64,000 bases of DNA from the NCBI GenBank assembly GCA_900766005.1, contig CAAFTU010000012.1:46578-110577 (forward strand), given 5' to 3'. Below, in pieces: positions 10,142 to 19,778 of this stretch (its first letter is position 1; each line of letters starts with the position of its first letter). This stretch comes from an uncultured Bacteroides sp. Lineage in GTDB: Bacteria; Bacteroidota; Bacteroidia; Bacteroidales; Bacteroidaceae. The position numbers and the translations under genes were made by a program. The notes below the pieces were generated by a model. The model had not been told where the DNA came from, did not search any database, and saw nothing but the letters and a program-made list of their open reading frames with translations.

Positions 10142-13100
10142 TCATACTTCCGTATTAGCATACTTACTGGGCTGCACACCGAACTGTTTTTTGAATAAAA
10201 TGCTAAAGTATTTTGTATTTACAAAACCGGTTTCCACAGAAACATCGACCACACTCTTACCAGCCATCAGCAACTCGGCTGCCTTCTGCAGACGAATCAA
10301 GCGAATGAATTCCTGCGGCGCCTTCCCCGTCAACGATTTCAAGCGCCCGTAAAACAGCGTACGGCTCATGGCCATCTCCTGACAAAGTTCATTGATGGTA
10401 AATTCCTGATTGCTGATATTCGACAAAACCACCTGCGTAGCCTGCTCTACAAATATCTTATCACTTTCTGATAGTTCAGCCGGCTGCACCGTTTCATCTA
10501 TCCGTTTGGCTTCTTCAACCGCTACAGCTACATCTTCTGCCGGCTGCTGCCCTACCTGCAGCAACGCATGTCGCATCAGCCATTGCCGCTGACGTTCTCT
10601 GTTTGCCAAAAGCCCGCGCACTTTCAACTGAAGAATATCCGTATGAAAAGGTTTGGGAATATAATCATCGGCCCCCTTTCGCAGTCCATCCGCCATAGCA
10701 TCATGCGTAGTCTTCGCTGTAAGCAACACAAAAGGGATACTAGCCGTTTCCGGATTTGCCTTCACACGCTCACACAGCTCATCCCCCTGAATACCGGGCA
10801 TCATCACATCCGATACGATAATATCCGGATATTCCTTTTCCAGACAAGCCAATGCTTCTTCACCCGTAGCCGCTTCTATCACCCGATACGAATGACGGAA
10901 AATCATCTGCAGATAATGGCGCAAAGCATCATTGTCCTCCACAATAAGCAAGGTTTCCTGCGGATGCCCCGCCACTTCGGCATCGTTTTCCACTCCTTCG
11001 GAAAGAGCAACATCCGTATACGATTCAATCTTCCCTTGAGCAATAGGCTCCTTCACAGCCTCATCAGCCGCAGCCTCCGGGTGACGGTCGGTGAGATTGA
11101 ACACCAGGCTGAACGCAGTACCTACATTCTCTACCGAACGGAAAGAAATCTGACCATGCAACATTTTCATCAAACGATACACCTGCAGCAGCCCAAATCC
11201 ACTGCCATCTGCATTCGACTTACGGGCATTTTCTGCACGATAGACGGAAGTAAAAAGATGTTTCTGTTCCTGATGCGGGATACCGATACCCGTATCCTCA
11301 ATCCGTATAACGGCCTTCTTCTTTGTAAAAGATAATTGAATACTGATTTTTCCTCCCCTAGGAGTATATTTACAGGCATTAGATAACAAATTGTCAAGAA
11401 TCATCTCCATCAGTTTTCGATCAGCCAGCACACATACATCCTCTTTTGGCAATACAAGATTCACATCTAATTCTTTCTTTTTGGCATAAGATTGAAACTC
11501 TGCTACCTCCTTGCCCAGCAATTCATTAAGACTAAGAGGAGTCCACTGAACAGTATATTTACCTTGATCCAAGCGTTCAAATTCTAAAAGCTGACCGACC
11601 AGATCATGCAATTTCTGGGTATTCGTCCGGGCCAGATTCAAATAGTAACGGGCATCCGGAGTCAATTCCTCTTTTGTCAAATCCTCCAATGGAGCCATAA
11701 TCAGTGTTACCGGTGTACGGATATCATGGGCCGTATCAATAAAGAAGCGGATTTTATCTTCATCATATTGTTTCTGCATCCGGTTACTATTATAACGGAG
11801 AATAAAATAAAAGATACCACCCAACAGACACAGATAAGTCACCCATGCATAACCAGAGTTCCACCATGGCTGAAAGATTCGGATTGGCAGTATCTGTTCA
11901 TCAATAATCTCACTGTTGCTCTTACGCAGACTGCGCACTTTCAACAGATAACTTCCCGGAGACACCTTGCTATATTTCACACTTCCTTTGAAAGAAGCTG
12001 CACTCCACGTCTTTTCATAGCCATCCAAAATATATTGATATACGATGTCCTGCTGAAACTGATAATTGATAGATTCAAAATCAATAGTAAATGAATTCTG
12101 CGAATAATCCAGCTCCATTTCGCGGTTTAAGAGCATCTGGCAGATAAGAGGAGTCATCTCCTTCCGCTCTTTCTCACCTATATTGTCAATGGTAAATCCC
12201 GAGAAGCGTAACGGAGCCTGGTAGTCGGCCCTTGTCACCAGATGAGGATAAAGACATACAGCCCCGCTGGTACTGCCAAATGCATACTGACCATCACTGA
12301 GCCGGGTAAATGATGACTTGTTATATTCGCGGTTGATCTCCTGCAAGAAACTCAGGTCGGACACCTGTTCATTTTCCAATAAGGCCAGCCCTTTCCCAGT
12401 ACTGGCCCAAATACGTCCATAAACATCTTTATGAATGCTGTAAACATCATTTGAAGGCATTCCTTCTTGAGTCGTAAAGCTGCGCACCGATCGCTTGTGC
12501 ATATTATAGAGACTCAACCCACCATCTTCTGTCCCCAGCCAGACCGTTCCGTCACCATTAAACAGCATACTGATGATATACGCACTGGCATTATTGGACT
12601 TAAATTCACTTGAAGTAGCATAACGGGTCACCTTTCCGGTCTGAATATCCACCAAACAAAACCCATCCACTGTAGCCACTGCCATTTCATGGGAATTAAC
12701 AGTTTGTACAGAATGAATCCAATTCACATCATACGATGCAATACGTTCACCATGAGGTTTCATAGATATCAAATCTCCATCCAATCCACCTATCCAAACA
12801 TTTTGCATAGAATCTACCGCAATGGAAAAAATATAATTAGTAGTCAATATGCCGTCTTGCTTCGTGAAATGAGAAAGTACCTTTCCCGCTTCATCCAACA
12901 GATATACCCCACCGCCATACGTACCTGCCCATACTTGTCCCTTTTTGTCTTTACTAAGCGAAACCACCACATTGGATTGCAAAACATGTTTCCACTTTGA
13001 CGAATCCTGCTGTATACTGATACCCTGATCTGTTGCAAACCACAAGTCTCCGTTATAATTCTCAAGAATGCCATTTACATTATTATTCATCAACGACTGA

Positions 13101-14143
13101 GGATTTCTATCCTCGTGTGTATATACGCCAATCGGATACTTCTGCACAATAGCCACAGAAACCCCACCCGTGTAACTACCCATCCATATATTCCCTTGAA
13201 AATCTTTGGTTACTGCATAAATTCCATTACCTTTCAAACACCTATTCTCATTATCTCCTGTGATAAAAAGCGGAGTAACACTTATCCCTTTCTTGGCTAC
13301 TGCATATACCCCTCCCCCGTCAATACCGACCAGGACAGACTCTGCATTGAAATCAGAAATAGCCCGTATCGGATTGGAGAATGCACTATTCGACTCACAA
13401 ATCGTAGTCATTTTTTTTGTTTGAATATTCAAACGAAGCAAGCCACTATTGAAAGTACCCATCCACAACCGGTTCTTCCCTTTCTCAAAAAACAACGTCT
13501 GTATATCGCTTCCCTTCACCCATTCCTCTTTCACAGAAGAAGACATCCGGTCATACACAGTCAGCCCGGTCGCTGTTCCCACATACACCCTGTCCGCTTC
13601 AACCAAAAGTTCATTCACATATTTGCCAGGAACAACTAAAGATACAAAACCATCAGCACCCATTCTATACAATCCCTGACTCAATCCCAACCAAATCTCA
13701 CCTCCAGCATCCACACATAGCTTATTCAAAATAATCTCACCTGATATATGTGAAGACAATGCATACATCTGCTCAAACCTATCTTTTTCAGAAGAATATA
13801 GATAAATTTTGCCTGCATTGTCATATACCCAAAGTCTTTCCTTCGAATCATAAAACAATTTCAGCCTTCGGCCAGCCATATCTCCATATTTAAATTCACC
13901 AGGAAGAACATAGCTTTTTATTGATTGCCCATTGTAGCGGTCAATTCCAGCTTTAGTAGCCACCCACATGGCATGATTTTTATCTTCAACGATGGAAAAA
14001 ACACGGAGACTGCTTAATCCATCCGCATATCCTATATGTCTGACACTGAATGTAGAGTAAGTTTGTTTACATTGAATAGACGAACTGAGAAGACATAAGG
14101 TTACAATGATTAGATAAGTAAACAACGCTTTCATAAAATACAA
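10142..14143 (-). CDS. hybrid two-component system regulator (HTCS, PUL1)
   Basis: A 1333-residue membrane-spanning sensor/regulator. A signal peptide is followed by two seven-bladed propellers of Reg_prop repeats (recurring IWLG/VWIG and GTxxGG motifs, about 30-680), a Y_Y_Y Ig-like domain, a transmembrane helix (about 764-783), a HisKA domain with His806 in AHDIRTP, a HATPase domain with DTGIGIP, a receiver domain with phospho-acceptor Asp1112 in SDVMMPG, and a C-terminal AraC-type helix-turn-helix. It would sense an oligosaccharide in the periplasm and activate the adjoining PUL. It is transcribed in the same direction as the structural genes but as its own unit. An alternative start is Met4. 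Confidence 0.95.
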   Translation of the reverse strand: MYFMKALFTYLIIVTLCLLSSSIQCKQTYSTFSVRHIGYADGLSSLRVFSIVEDKNHAMWVATKAGIDRYNGQSIKSYVLPGEFKYGDMAGRRLKLFYDSKERLWVYDNAGKIYLYSSEKDRFEQMYALSSHISGEIILNKLCVDAGGEIWLGLSQGLYRMGADGFVSLVVPGKYVNELLVEADRVYVGTATGLTVYDRMSSSVKEEWVKGSDIQTLFFEKGKNRLWMGTFNSGLLRLNIQTKKMTTICESNSAFSNPIRAISDFNAESVLVGIDGGGVYAVAKKGISVTPLFITGDNENRCLKGNGIYAVTKDFQGNIWMGSYTGGVSVAIVQKYPIGVYTHEDRNPQSLMNNNVNGILENYNGDLWFATDQGISIQQDSSKWKHVLQSNVVVSLSKDKKGQVWAGTYGGGVYLLDEAGKVLSHFTKQDGILTTNYIFSIAVDSMQNVWIGGLDGDLISMKPHGERIASYDVNWIHSVQTVNSHEMAVATVDGFCLVDIQTGKVTRYATSSEFKSNNASAYIISMLFNGDGTVWLGTEDGGLSLYNMHKRSVRSFTTQEGMPSNDVYSIHKDVYGRIWASTGKGLALLENEQVSDLSFLQEINREYNKSSFTRLSDGQYAFGSTSGAVCLYPHLVTRADYQAPLRFSGFTIDNIGEKERKEMTPLICQMLLNREMELDYSQNSFTIDFESINYQFQQDIVYQYILDGYEKTWSAASFKGSVKYSKVSPGSYLLKVRSLRKSNSEIIDEQILPIRIFQPWWNSGYAWVTYLCLLGGIFYFILRYNSNRMQKQYDEDKIRFFIDTAHDIRTPVTLIMAPLEDLTKEELTPDARYYLNLARTNTQKLHDLVGQLLEFERLDQGKYTVQWTPLSLNELLGKEVAEFQSYAKKKELDVNLVLPKEDVCVLADRKLMEMILDNLLSNACKYTPRGGKISIQLSFTKKKAVIRIEDTGIGIPHQEQKHLFTSVYRAENARKSNADGSGFGLLQVYRLMKMLHGQISFRSVENVGTAFSLVFNLTDRHPEAAADEAVKEPIAQGKIESYTDVALSEGVENDAEVAGHPQETLLIVEDNDALRHYLQMIFRHSYRVIEAATGEEALACLEKEYPDIIVSDVMMPGIQGDELCERVKANPETASIPFVLLTAKTTHDAMADGLRKGADDYIPKPFHTDILQLKVRGLLANRERQRQWLMRHALLQVGQQPAEDVAVAVEEAKRIDETVQPAELSESDKIFVEQATQVVLSNISNQEFTINELCQEMAMSRTLFYGRLKSLTGKAPQEFIRLIRLQKAAELLMAGKSVVDVSVETGFVNTKYFSILFKKQFGVQPSKYANTEV

Positions 14144-14225
14144 ATTCAGACTTACTATGTTTTTCTAATGCACAAATATATGAATTATTCGCTAAATATC
14201 TCTATTTATGCAAGTAGTTTGTAAA

Positions 14226-14258
14226 CAAAAAAACGGATAGTGCCCATGACCATTGGCA
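14226..14258 (-). terminator. putative terminator of the CPBP gene
   Basis: On the minus strand TGCCAATG pairs imperfectly with CATGGGCA over a tiny loop (14258-14241), and after seven bases a run of seven T follows. It lies just past the CPBP stop codon. Confidence 0.4.
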
Positions 14259-14263
14259 AGCAC

Positions 14264-15130
14264 CTAAAATCGTCCTCTTTCTCCAAGGTAGATTATCCAT
14301 CCTGTACTAAGTGCCACCAGCACCGTACACAGGAGCGAGCCTTCAAACCCGAAGGCTCCTCCGTTCAGTGCGGTAGGATGCGGCACCTGCAGCTGCAGGC
14401 AAGTCGCCAGCGACCCCATACCGCTCACCGGATACCCCAGCACCGGCCCTTGAATCCAGTTCCAGAACAGATGCAGCGAAACGGGGAAACAGAGGTTGCG
14501 CGTATAAAGATACGATGCCCCCAGCATCATGCCCGCCAGCACCAGATTCACCAGCGGCAACAGCCCCACATGCGGGTTGAACAGATGCAGCAGACCGAAG
14601 AGCGAAGCCGAAAGAAACAGCGCCAGGAAGCGGTTCATCCCCGAACGCAGCAGACGCCCCAAGATAAATCCCCGCACCAGAATCTCCTCAAACAGCGCCA
14701 CCAGCAGGAAGAAAAGCCACGCGCCCGCCAGCCTTCCCGGTTGCCAGTGCACCCCCGTCACCTTCACCTCTCCCAACACAAGCGAAAGTCCGAAGCCGAT
14801 GCCGTAGAGCACCGCCGCCAGCAGAAAGCCATACAGCCATCCCCGTCCGTGCCCCCTCACCGACAGCCCCAGTTCCGACCACGGCCGTCCCTCGAGTCTG
14901 AACAGCAGCAAAGAGGCAGCCAGCACCGCCAGCACACTGCTGCCTTCGTATATGCAATAGTTCAACAAAGATGACTCCTCTCCTGCCGGAGGAGGAAGCA
15001 ACGACAAAAGCCAGGAAGCACCCCACCCGAAAAAACTCATTGCCACCATCAGTACACCAAAAAACAAGGGTATGGCCGCATAGGCTGGCCACATTCTTCC
15101 CATCCACATATTTCTTTTCTCCATCCACAT
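14264..15130 (-). CDS. CPBP-family intramembrane metalloprotease
   Basis: A 288-residue, multi-spanning membrane protein of the CPBP/CAAX-protease (Abi) family. The conserved motifs are in order: Glu148-Glu149-x-x-x-Arg153 (FEEILVRG), FGLLH with His182, and HLFWN with His220 and Asn224. About eight hydrophobic segments are visible. Bacterial members are thought to be membrane proteases and some protect against bacteriocins; the substrate here is unknown. The gene stands alone between the two PULs and is GC-rich, unlike PUL1 but like the core genes. Several Met codons near the start (1, 3, 8, 10) leave the exact start open. Confidence 0.88.
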   Translation of the reverse strand: MWMEKRNMWMGRMWPAYAAIPLFFGVLMVAMSFFGWGASWLLSLLPPPAGEESSLLNYCIYEGSSVLAVLAASLLLFRLEGRPWSELGLSVRGHGRGWLYGFLLAAVLYGIGFGLSLVLGEVKVTGVHWQPGRLAGAWLFFLLVALFEEILVRGFILGRLLRSGMNRFLALFLSASLFGLLHLFNPHVGLLPLVNLVLAGMMLGASYLYTRNLCFPVSLHLFWNWIQGPVLGYPVSGMGSLATCLQLQVPHPTALNGGAFGFEGSLLCTVLVALSTGWIIYLGERGRF

Positions 15131-15217
15131 TCAGCTAATTTGTTCACGCATCTTATTCACGTTGTTTTCCGCAACGTATCTGCGACCTGTCTGCAAAAGT
15201 AATCATTTATACACAAG

Positions 15218-15254
15218 AAAGGCTGCCCCAACCCAAAAAATGGAGACAGCCTTT
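15218..15254 (-). terminator. terminator of the PUL2 operon
   Basis: On the minus strand AAAGGCTG (15254-15247) pairs with CAGCCTTT (15225-15218), with further partial pairing inside, and TCTTG follows. It is about 70 bases after the last PUL2 gene. Confidence 0.6.
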
Positions 15255-15326
15255 TCTTTATCAACCTGTTTATTATCCTTTCAGTCAGAGTAAAACATAC
15301 ACAGACCAGTTCCTTTTCTTCTTCTC

Positions 15327-17258
15327 TCACCGGGTAGGTACCACAGGCTTTATCGTACCATCGGCACGAAATTCCAGTTTGTCGATGCACACCTCCCGGT
15401 GTATGCCCGGGGCATTCTTTAGAAAATGCTTGTTGATGCGGTGGTAGACGATGCGCCATTCATCTGTGCCGGGCAACTGAATCACGGCATTGTGTGCCGT
15501 TCCGTAGATACCCTCCTCGGGGCGTTGCTGCAGCACGATCGGCTCCGCGGCCACTCGGATAGGCCCTAAAGGCGAATCGGAAGTTCCGTATGCCACATGA
15601 TAGTTGGGCGAACCGGTGTCGTCAACCGACCACAGGAAATAATAGATGCCCTTGCGATAGAACACGTATGGAGCTTCTCTGTAGGCATAATTCTGCAAAG
15701 CACCTCCCTCCGGTGTCATCACTGTCAGTGTCCTTTTCTTGATGGAGCACATGTCCTTGTTGAGTTCGGCTCCGGCCATGTAGCCGTTGCCCCAATAGAG
15801 ATACGACTTGCCCGACACCGGATCGGTAAACACGTCCACATCGATTTGCTGACCGCTGCCCACGGGAGACTCCGTGATGATAGGATGTCCGATGTCATGA
15901 AAAGGACCGGCGGGCGAATCGCCCACAGCCACACCAATTTGCTTGCCGCCTCCCTTCACCGGATTGGCGCTGTAGTAGAAATAATACCTGTATTTTCCCT
16001 TAATACTCTTCTCTTCGATACAAGGAGCCCACGCATTCCCGTTGGCCCAAGTCACCTGCTCCGATTTCACATCCAGCACCACGCCCTCCTCCTGCCAGTG
16101 CAGCAGGTCGTCGGACGAGAAAACGGTGAAATTCCAGCCACCCCATTCCGGCTGTCCGTCGGTTGTGGAGTAGAGATAATAGCGTTGGTCTTGCCGGGCA
16201 TACAGAATATCGGGGTCTGCATGAAAACCCGGTAGCACCGGATTCTTCGGCAACTGTCCCAGCGCAGCGGGTGTGCCCCATTGTTCGGTCAGTCGCCACA
16301 GTTCGTCACGGGTAATCGGAATCACGGTTCCGTGGCGGGGATGAAAATCCATCGACACGTTCTGGTCGATCACCCGAAAATGTTTCAGGTCGGTCGTTTC
16401 TGTAAACTGATAACGTCCCTTCATATAAACGTCATACATCAGAATGTATTTGTCCTGCCCAATCAGTTTAAAGGTACCGGCACCCTCCACAGCTTCCTTT
16501 GTCTGTTGCTTATAATCATCCTCTTCCACCCACTGTCCGGACGTCAGTGAGCGGGTGGTAGCCACCTTGATGCCATTGCCGTGACCTTCTGTCTTGTAGA
16601 ACAGATGAAACACTCCGTCTTTGTAGACGATATCCCCGTCGATACACGACTTCCGGTTGCGGGGCAGGAAAAGCACCTTCGGTTCTCCTTCCAGGTCGGT
16701 AAACTCCTTGTTGGCATACGCATAATAAATCACATCCGGTCCGCCGGCATACTGCATCGACCAGTACACCAGATACTTGCCTGCTTCCGGGTCGAAAATG
16801 GTCTGCGGTGCCCACACACGCTTGAGTTTTTCCTGCCCGGCATATTTCTTCTGCATGTTGATGACCGAATGCGACCAGTGCACCAAGTCATCCGACTTCA
16901 GCATCACCATCGCGCGGTTGGAATCCCATCCGTTGCCCGACACCATGTCCGTGAGGACCATATAAAACGTACGCCCGTCTTCCGAACGCAGGATATGAGG
17001 ATCACGCACTCCGCCCGTCGAACTGATTACCTTGGAGTCCAGCACCGGCTTGCCGTCATTCAGCGCCCAGTAGGAATAGCCATCCATACTCACGGCAAAA
17101 CACACCTGCTCCTCACTGATGTGGTTGCCTGTGAAATAGGCAAACAGATAGGCCACGCAGTCTTTCTCCCATGCATGTACCGTCTGGGCCTGACCGGCAG
17201 AACCGGTCAGGAAGAAAAAGGAAAGAAGGAGAGCTGCTTTTTTTACGATGTTCTTCAT
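15327..17258 (-). CDS. two-domain GH43 glycosidase (PUL2)
   Basis: A secreted protein with two GH43-type five-bladed propellers. I use the start at Met9 of the longest frame because it opens a clear signal peptide (MKNIVKKAALLLSFF, cleavage near GQAQ) and the longer start would nearly abut the upstream stop codon; this gives 643 residues. Domain 1 contains GGVRDPHIL. Domain 2 contains PGFHADPDIL with Asp348 as likely general base and EAPYVF further on with the likely acid. GH43 enzymes are mostly arabinofuranosidases, xylosidases or galactosidases. An alpha-L-arabinofuranosidase trimming arabinogalactan side chains would fit this operon, but the specificity is inference. It is the last gene of PUL2. 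Confidence 0.82.
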   Translation of the reverse strand: MKNIVKKAALLLSFFFLTGSAGQAQTVHAWEKDCVAYLFAYFTGNHISEEQVCFAVSMDGYSYWALNDGKPVLDSKVISSTGGVRDPHILRSEDGRTFYMVLTDMVSGNGWDSNRAMVMLKSDDLVHWSHSVINMQKKYAGQEKLKRVWAPQTIFDPEAGKYLVYWSMQYAGGPDVIYYAYANKEFTDLEGEPKVLFLPRNRKSCIDGDIVYKDGVFHLFYKTEGHGNGIKVATTRSLTSGQWVEEDDYKQQTKEAVEGAGTFKLIGQDKYILMYDVYMKGRYQFTETTDLKHFRVIDQNVSMDFHPRHGTVIPITRDELWRLTEQWGTPAALGQLPKNPVLPGFHADPDILYARQDQRYYLYSTTDGQPEWGGWNFTVFSSDDLLHWQEEGVVLDVKSEQVTWANGNAWAPCIEEKSIKGKYRYYFYYSANPVKGGGKQIGVAVGDSPAGPFHDIGHPIITESPVGSGQQIDVDVFTDPVSGKSYLYWGNGYMAGAELNKDMCSIKKRTLTVMTPEGGALQNYAYREAPYVFYRKGIYYFLWSVDDTGSPNYHVAYGTSDSPLGPIRVAAEPIVLQQRPEEGIYGTAHNAVIQLPGTDEWRIVYHRINKHFLKNAPGIHREVCIDKLEFRADGTIKPVVPTR

Positions 17259-17283
17259 GTTGATTCGTTTATTGTTTACCATC

Positions 17284-18414
17284 TCATTTATTCAAATACC
17301 TCACCATCTCGCAGGCAGCCAGCAGAAATGCACCGACTCCGAAGTTGGAAGTCGAATTGGCATCCACCACCTGTCCCGGAATGGCCTTTTCACCGATAGG
17401 CTGTACGTAGCCTACCCTTCCATCGGGCTGCAGGGCCACTGTGGTCAGATATTTCCAGGCCTTTTCCACCACTGGATGATACGTTTCCTTATCCAGCAAT
17501 CCGTTGTTCAGTCCCCACAGCAATCCATAAGTAAAGAAGGCCGTACCGCTGGTTTCCGGTCCGGGTGCATGGGCCGCATCGAGCATGCTGCGGGTCCAGT
17601 ATCCTTCCGGCTGCTGACAGGCTGCCACTGATTTGGCCATGTTCAGGTAGCAGTCCACGTATTCCTGACGATAACGGTTGTCCGCAGGCAGGTCTTTCAG
17701 CACCTTGGCGAGTGCAGCCAGCACCCAGCCGTCGCCCCGGGCCCAAAAGTCCTTCTGTCCGTTCACACTCTTGTGCTTGGGATATACATACTTGGCATCG
17801 CGGTAATACAACCCCGCCTCGGCATCATACATAATGCTGTTGGCATATTCCCAATACGTATGCAGTTTCTCCAGATACAGTTCGTTACCGGTCAGCTTAT
17901 ACAACTTAGTCATCACCGGCATCACCATATACAGGCCGTCCGACCACCACCAGTAGTCCACCGAATCCGTGCTCATCTGATACTCCATCACCTCGCGGGC
18001 ACGGGCAATCTTATAATCAGCCGGCTTCACGGTATACAAATCGGCATACGTCTGGAAGCACACCTGATAATCGCCGAACAACACATAGTCGTCACTCTCC
18101 CCGTAGCCATATTTCCACTCCGCCTTGTTGTCGCTCTTGGCTCCCTTCCATTCATTGTGCCGGGCCCAAGCCTCCGAGTAATCGTAATAAGTGGTGTCTC
18201 CGGTGAGGAAGTAGGCTTCCATGTTGCCGGTATGATAAGCGGCATTGTCCCAGAACGAACGTCCGTGCTGCGGGTGTGTCTGTTGCCAGTGGCCGTTCAC
18301 CAGCTGAATGATTTTGACTACCTCGTCTGCTTCAGCAGAAGATTTCGTACAGGAAACGGAAGAGAGGCACAAAGCCGCTCCCAGTCCCATGCTCAGTATC
18401 TTGTTCATTTTCAT
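17284..18414 (-). CDS. GH105 unsaturated uronyl hydrolase lipoprotein (PUL2)
   Basis: A 376-residue GH105 (YteR/YesR-like) protein with lipobox SVSC (Cys22). The (alpha/alpha)6-barrel family motifs are visible: YWWWSDGLYM with Asp159 as the catalytic acid, and FWARGDGW (223-230). GH105 enzymes hydrate and remove 4,5-unsaturated uronic acids left at non-reducing ends by polysaccharide lyases. It follows the BNR_4 gene after 17 bases. The pairing suggests that the BNR_4 protein is a lyase making the unsaturated end that this enzyme removes, as in arabinogalactan-protein or rhamnogalacturonan breakdown. Confidence 0.9.
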   Translation of the reverse strand: MKMNKILSMGLGAALCLSSVSCTKSSAEADEVVKIIQLVNGHWQQTHPQHGRSFWDNAAYHTGNMEAYFLTGDTTYYDYSEAWARHNEWKGAKSDNKAEWKYGYGESDDYVLFGDYQVCFQTYADLYTVKPADYKIARAREVMEYQMSTDSVDYWWWSDGLYMVMPVMTKLYKLTGNELYLEKLHTYWEYANSIMYDAEAGLYYRDAKYVYPKHKSVNGQKDFWARGDGWVLAALAKVLKDLPADNRYRQEYVDCYLNMAKSVAACQQPEGYWTRSMLDAAHAPGPETSGTAFFTYGLLWGLNNGLLDKETYHPVVEKAWKYLTTVALQPDGRVGYVQPIGEKAIPGQVVDANSTSNFGVGAFLLAACEMVRYLNK

Positions 18415-18431
18415 CTTACGTCAAATTTAAT

Positions 18432-19766
18432 CTATTTAAAACATGCTTTTTCTATTTCCAACACATACACCGGCTGCGGTTCAAAAGCCACCGTCTTTTC
18501 GCCGTCTCCCTGCCGGGTGCGCTGCACAAACAGGTGCAGCAGCTGTTTATCTTTCCAGAGTTCCGTGTCATGTGAAGGCTCCCAGGCTTCCACCGCAAAG
18601 CCGGTGAGGTCGTGATAGCTCCAGACAGAGCGCGCCACATCCCGGGTCACAGCCATCGACACTTTGCTGCCGCGTTCCTCGTCGCGGAACACGTAGTAGA
18701 TCTCACTGCCATCCACCACCAGCCGCGGGCGGGCTATCGGTATCATCTTCGTACCGCCTCCCTTGAGGGAGAAAGGACGCTGGCGGACCGATACCTGCCG
18801 GTGATGCCACTGCCTTCCGTCGTGCCAGACAATGCGGTATTGCGGCACGTCACTCGCTGCATCGCGCCAATAGGTGGCTATATACGGATGCCCCTGCGCA
18901 TCAGCACTCATGGAGGTCTGGTTGATCAGTTCCGAACCTTGGGGAATGCAGCACGCATATTCAGCATTATCCAGACGGATAGGCAAGTCATACAGCTCAC
19001 CGTCTGTTTTGCACCACGTCACTCCGTTGTCATACGAACGGGCATAACAGAGGTCATGGTTCGTTTCCACCAGCCAACTTTCACGCCACACCCACGACAG
19101 ATGAATGACCCCCTGTCCGTCGACATATAGTTGCCAGTAAGCATTCCGCTTCCCTTCCCCGTCGATGAGCACATCCTGCACTCGCATCCACTTCCGTGCC
19201 TTCACATCGTAGCGGTTGAGCACCAGGTTTCCTCGGCCCGAAGCGCCCGAACGGTAGGCAAACAGCAAATCGCCTCCCGCCAGCCGGTAAAATTCCGGAT
19301 ATGTCACATCCTGTTCGTCTACTCCCGTCATCGCTTCCTTTGCTCCCAGCTCAAGGGAGTAAGGGGCCACGCTCCGGCAGTAGTTCAGCGGGTGACCATG
19401 ATGGTCGAAGGCCACATGCAAATATCCGTCACCGTCCATCATCATGCTAATGACATTGTGCGCATCCTTCACATTTCCTTTATACTGCGTGCGGTGAAGC
19501 ATCCATTCAGTCGTGTTCAATTGTCTTTTCCCAAATACCAGATAGCCGTCGGCATCATAGTAGGACACATATTGACAATCGCCATGGGTAAGCAAAGAAT
19601 TGCTTCTGAACACCGTAGTATTGACCGATGTTTCACTGTATCCCTTTCCCACCTCAATAAGGCGGCAGTTTGCTTGTGCGGGTGCACTTTCCTGAGCGGA
19701 AAGGCACCCGGCAAGCCTTAACATTACACAGCAAATCCCTATATAACTAAACCCTAACTTGATCAT
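18432..19766 (-). CDS. BNR_4 beta-propeller protein, putative polysaccharide lyase or GH145-like enzyme (PUL2)
   Basis: A 444-residue exported protein (LAGC at 18-21 could be a lipobox; otherwise signal-peptidase cleavage near SAQ). The rest is one seven-bladed propeller of BNR_4 type, with motifs such as DAHNVIS followed by GYLHVAFDHHGHPLNY, and GGDLLFAYR. This fold is shared by lyase families PL24, PL25 and PL27 and by the GH145 rhamnosidases. With GH105 next door and a galactan-type enzyme set, a PL27-like role, cleaving L-rhamnose-alpha-1,4-glucuronate caps, is my best guess. The clustered His residues are candidate catalytic residues. The exact family cannot be settled by eye. Confidence 0.72.
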   Translation of the reverse strand: MIKLGFSYIGICCVMLRLAGCLSAQESAPAQANCRLIEVGKGYSETSVNTTVFRSNSLLTHGDCQYVSYYDADGYLVFGKRQLNTTEWMLHRTQYKGNVKDAHNVISMMMDGDGYLHVAFDHHGHPLNYCRSVAPYSLELGAKEAMTGVDEQDVTYPEFYRLAGGDLLFAYRSGASGRGNLVLNRYDVKARKWMRVQDVLIDGEGKRNAYWQLYVDGQGVIHLSWVWRESWLVETNHDLCYARSYDNGVTWCKTDGELYDLPIRLDNAEYACCIPQGSELINQTSMSADAQGHPYIATYWRDAASDVPQYRIVWHDGRQWHHRQVSVRQRPFSLKGGGTKMIPIARPRLVVDGSEIYYVFRDEERGSKVSMAVTRDVARSVWSYHDLTGFAVEAWEPSHDTELWKDKQLLHLFVQRTRQGDGEKTVAFEPQPVYVLEIEKACFK

Positions 19767-19778
19767 CCCATTACTGGC

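Noticed and set aside
10142..14143. Treating the PUL1 HTCS as separate kinase and regulator genes
   Set aside because: One uninterrupted frame covers sensor, kinase, receiver and AraC parts with all key residues.
15157..15459. A 100-codon minus-strand frame near the end of PUL2
   Set aside because: It overlaps the end of the double-GH43 gene in another frame and runs through the terminator; the translation has no family features.
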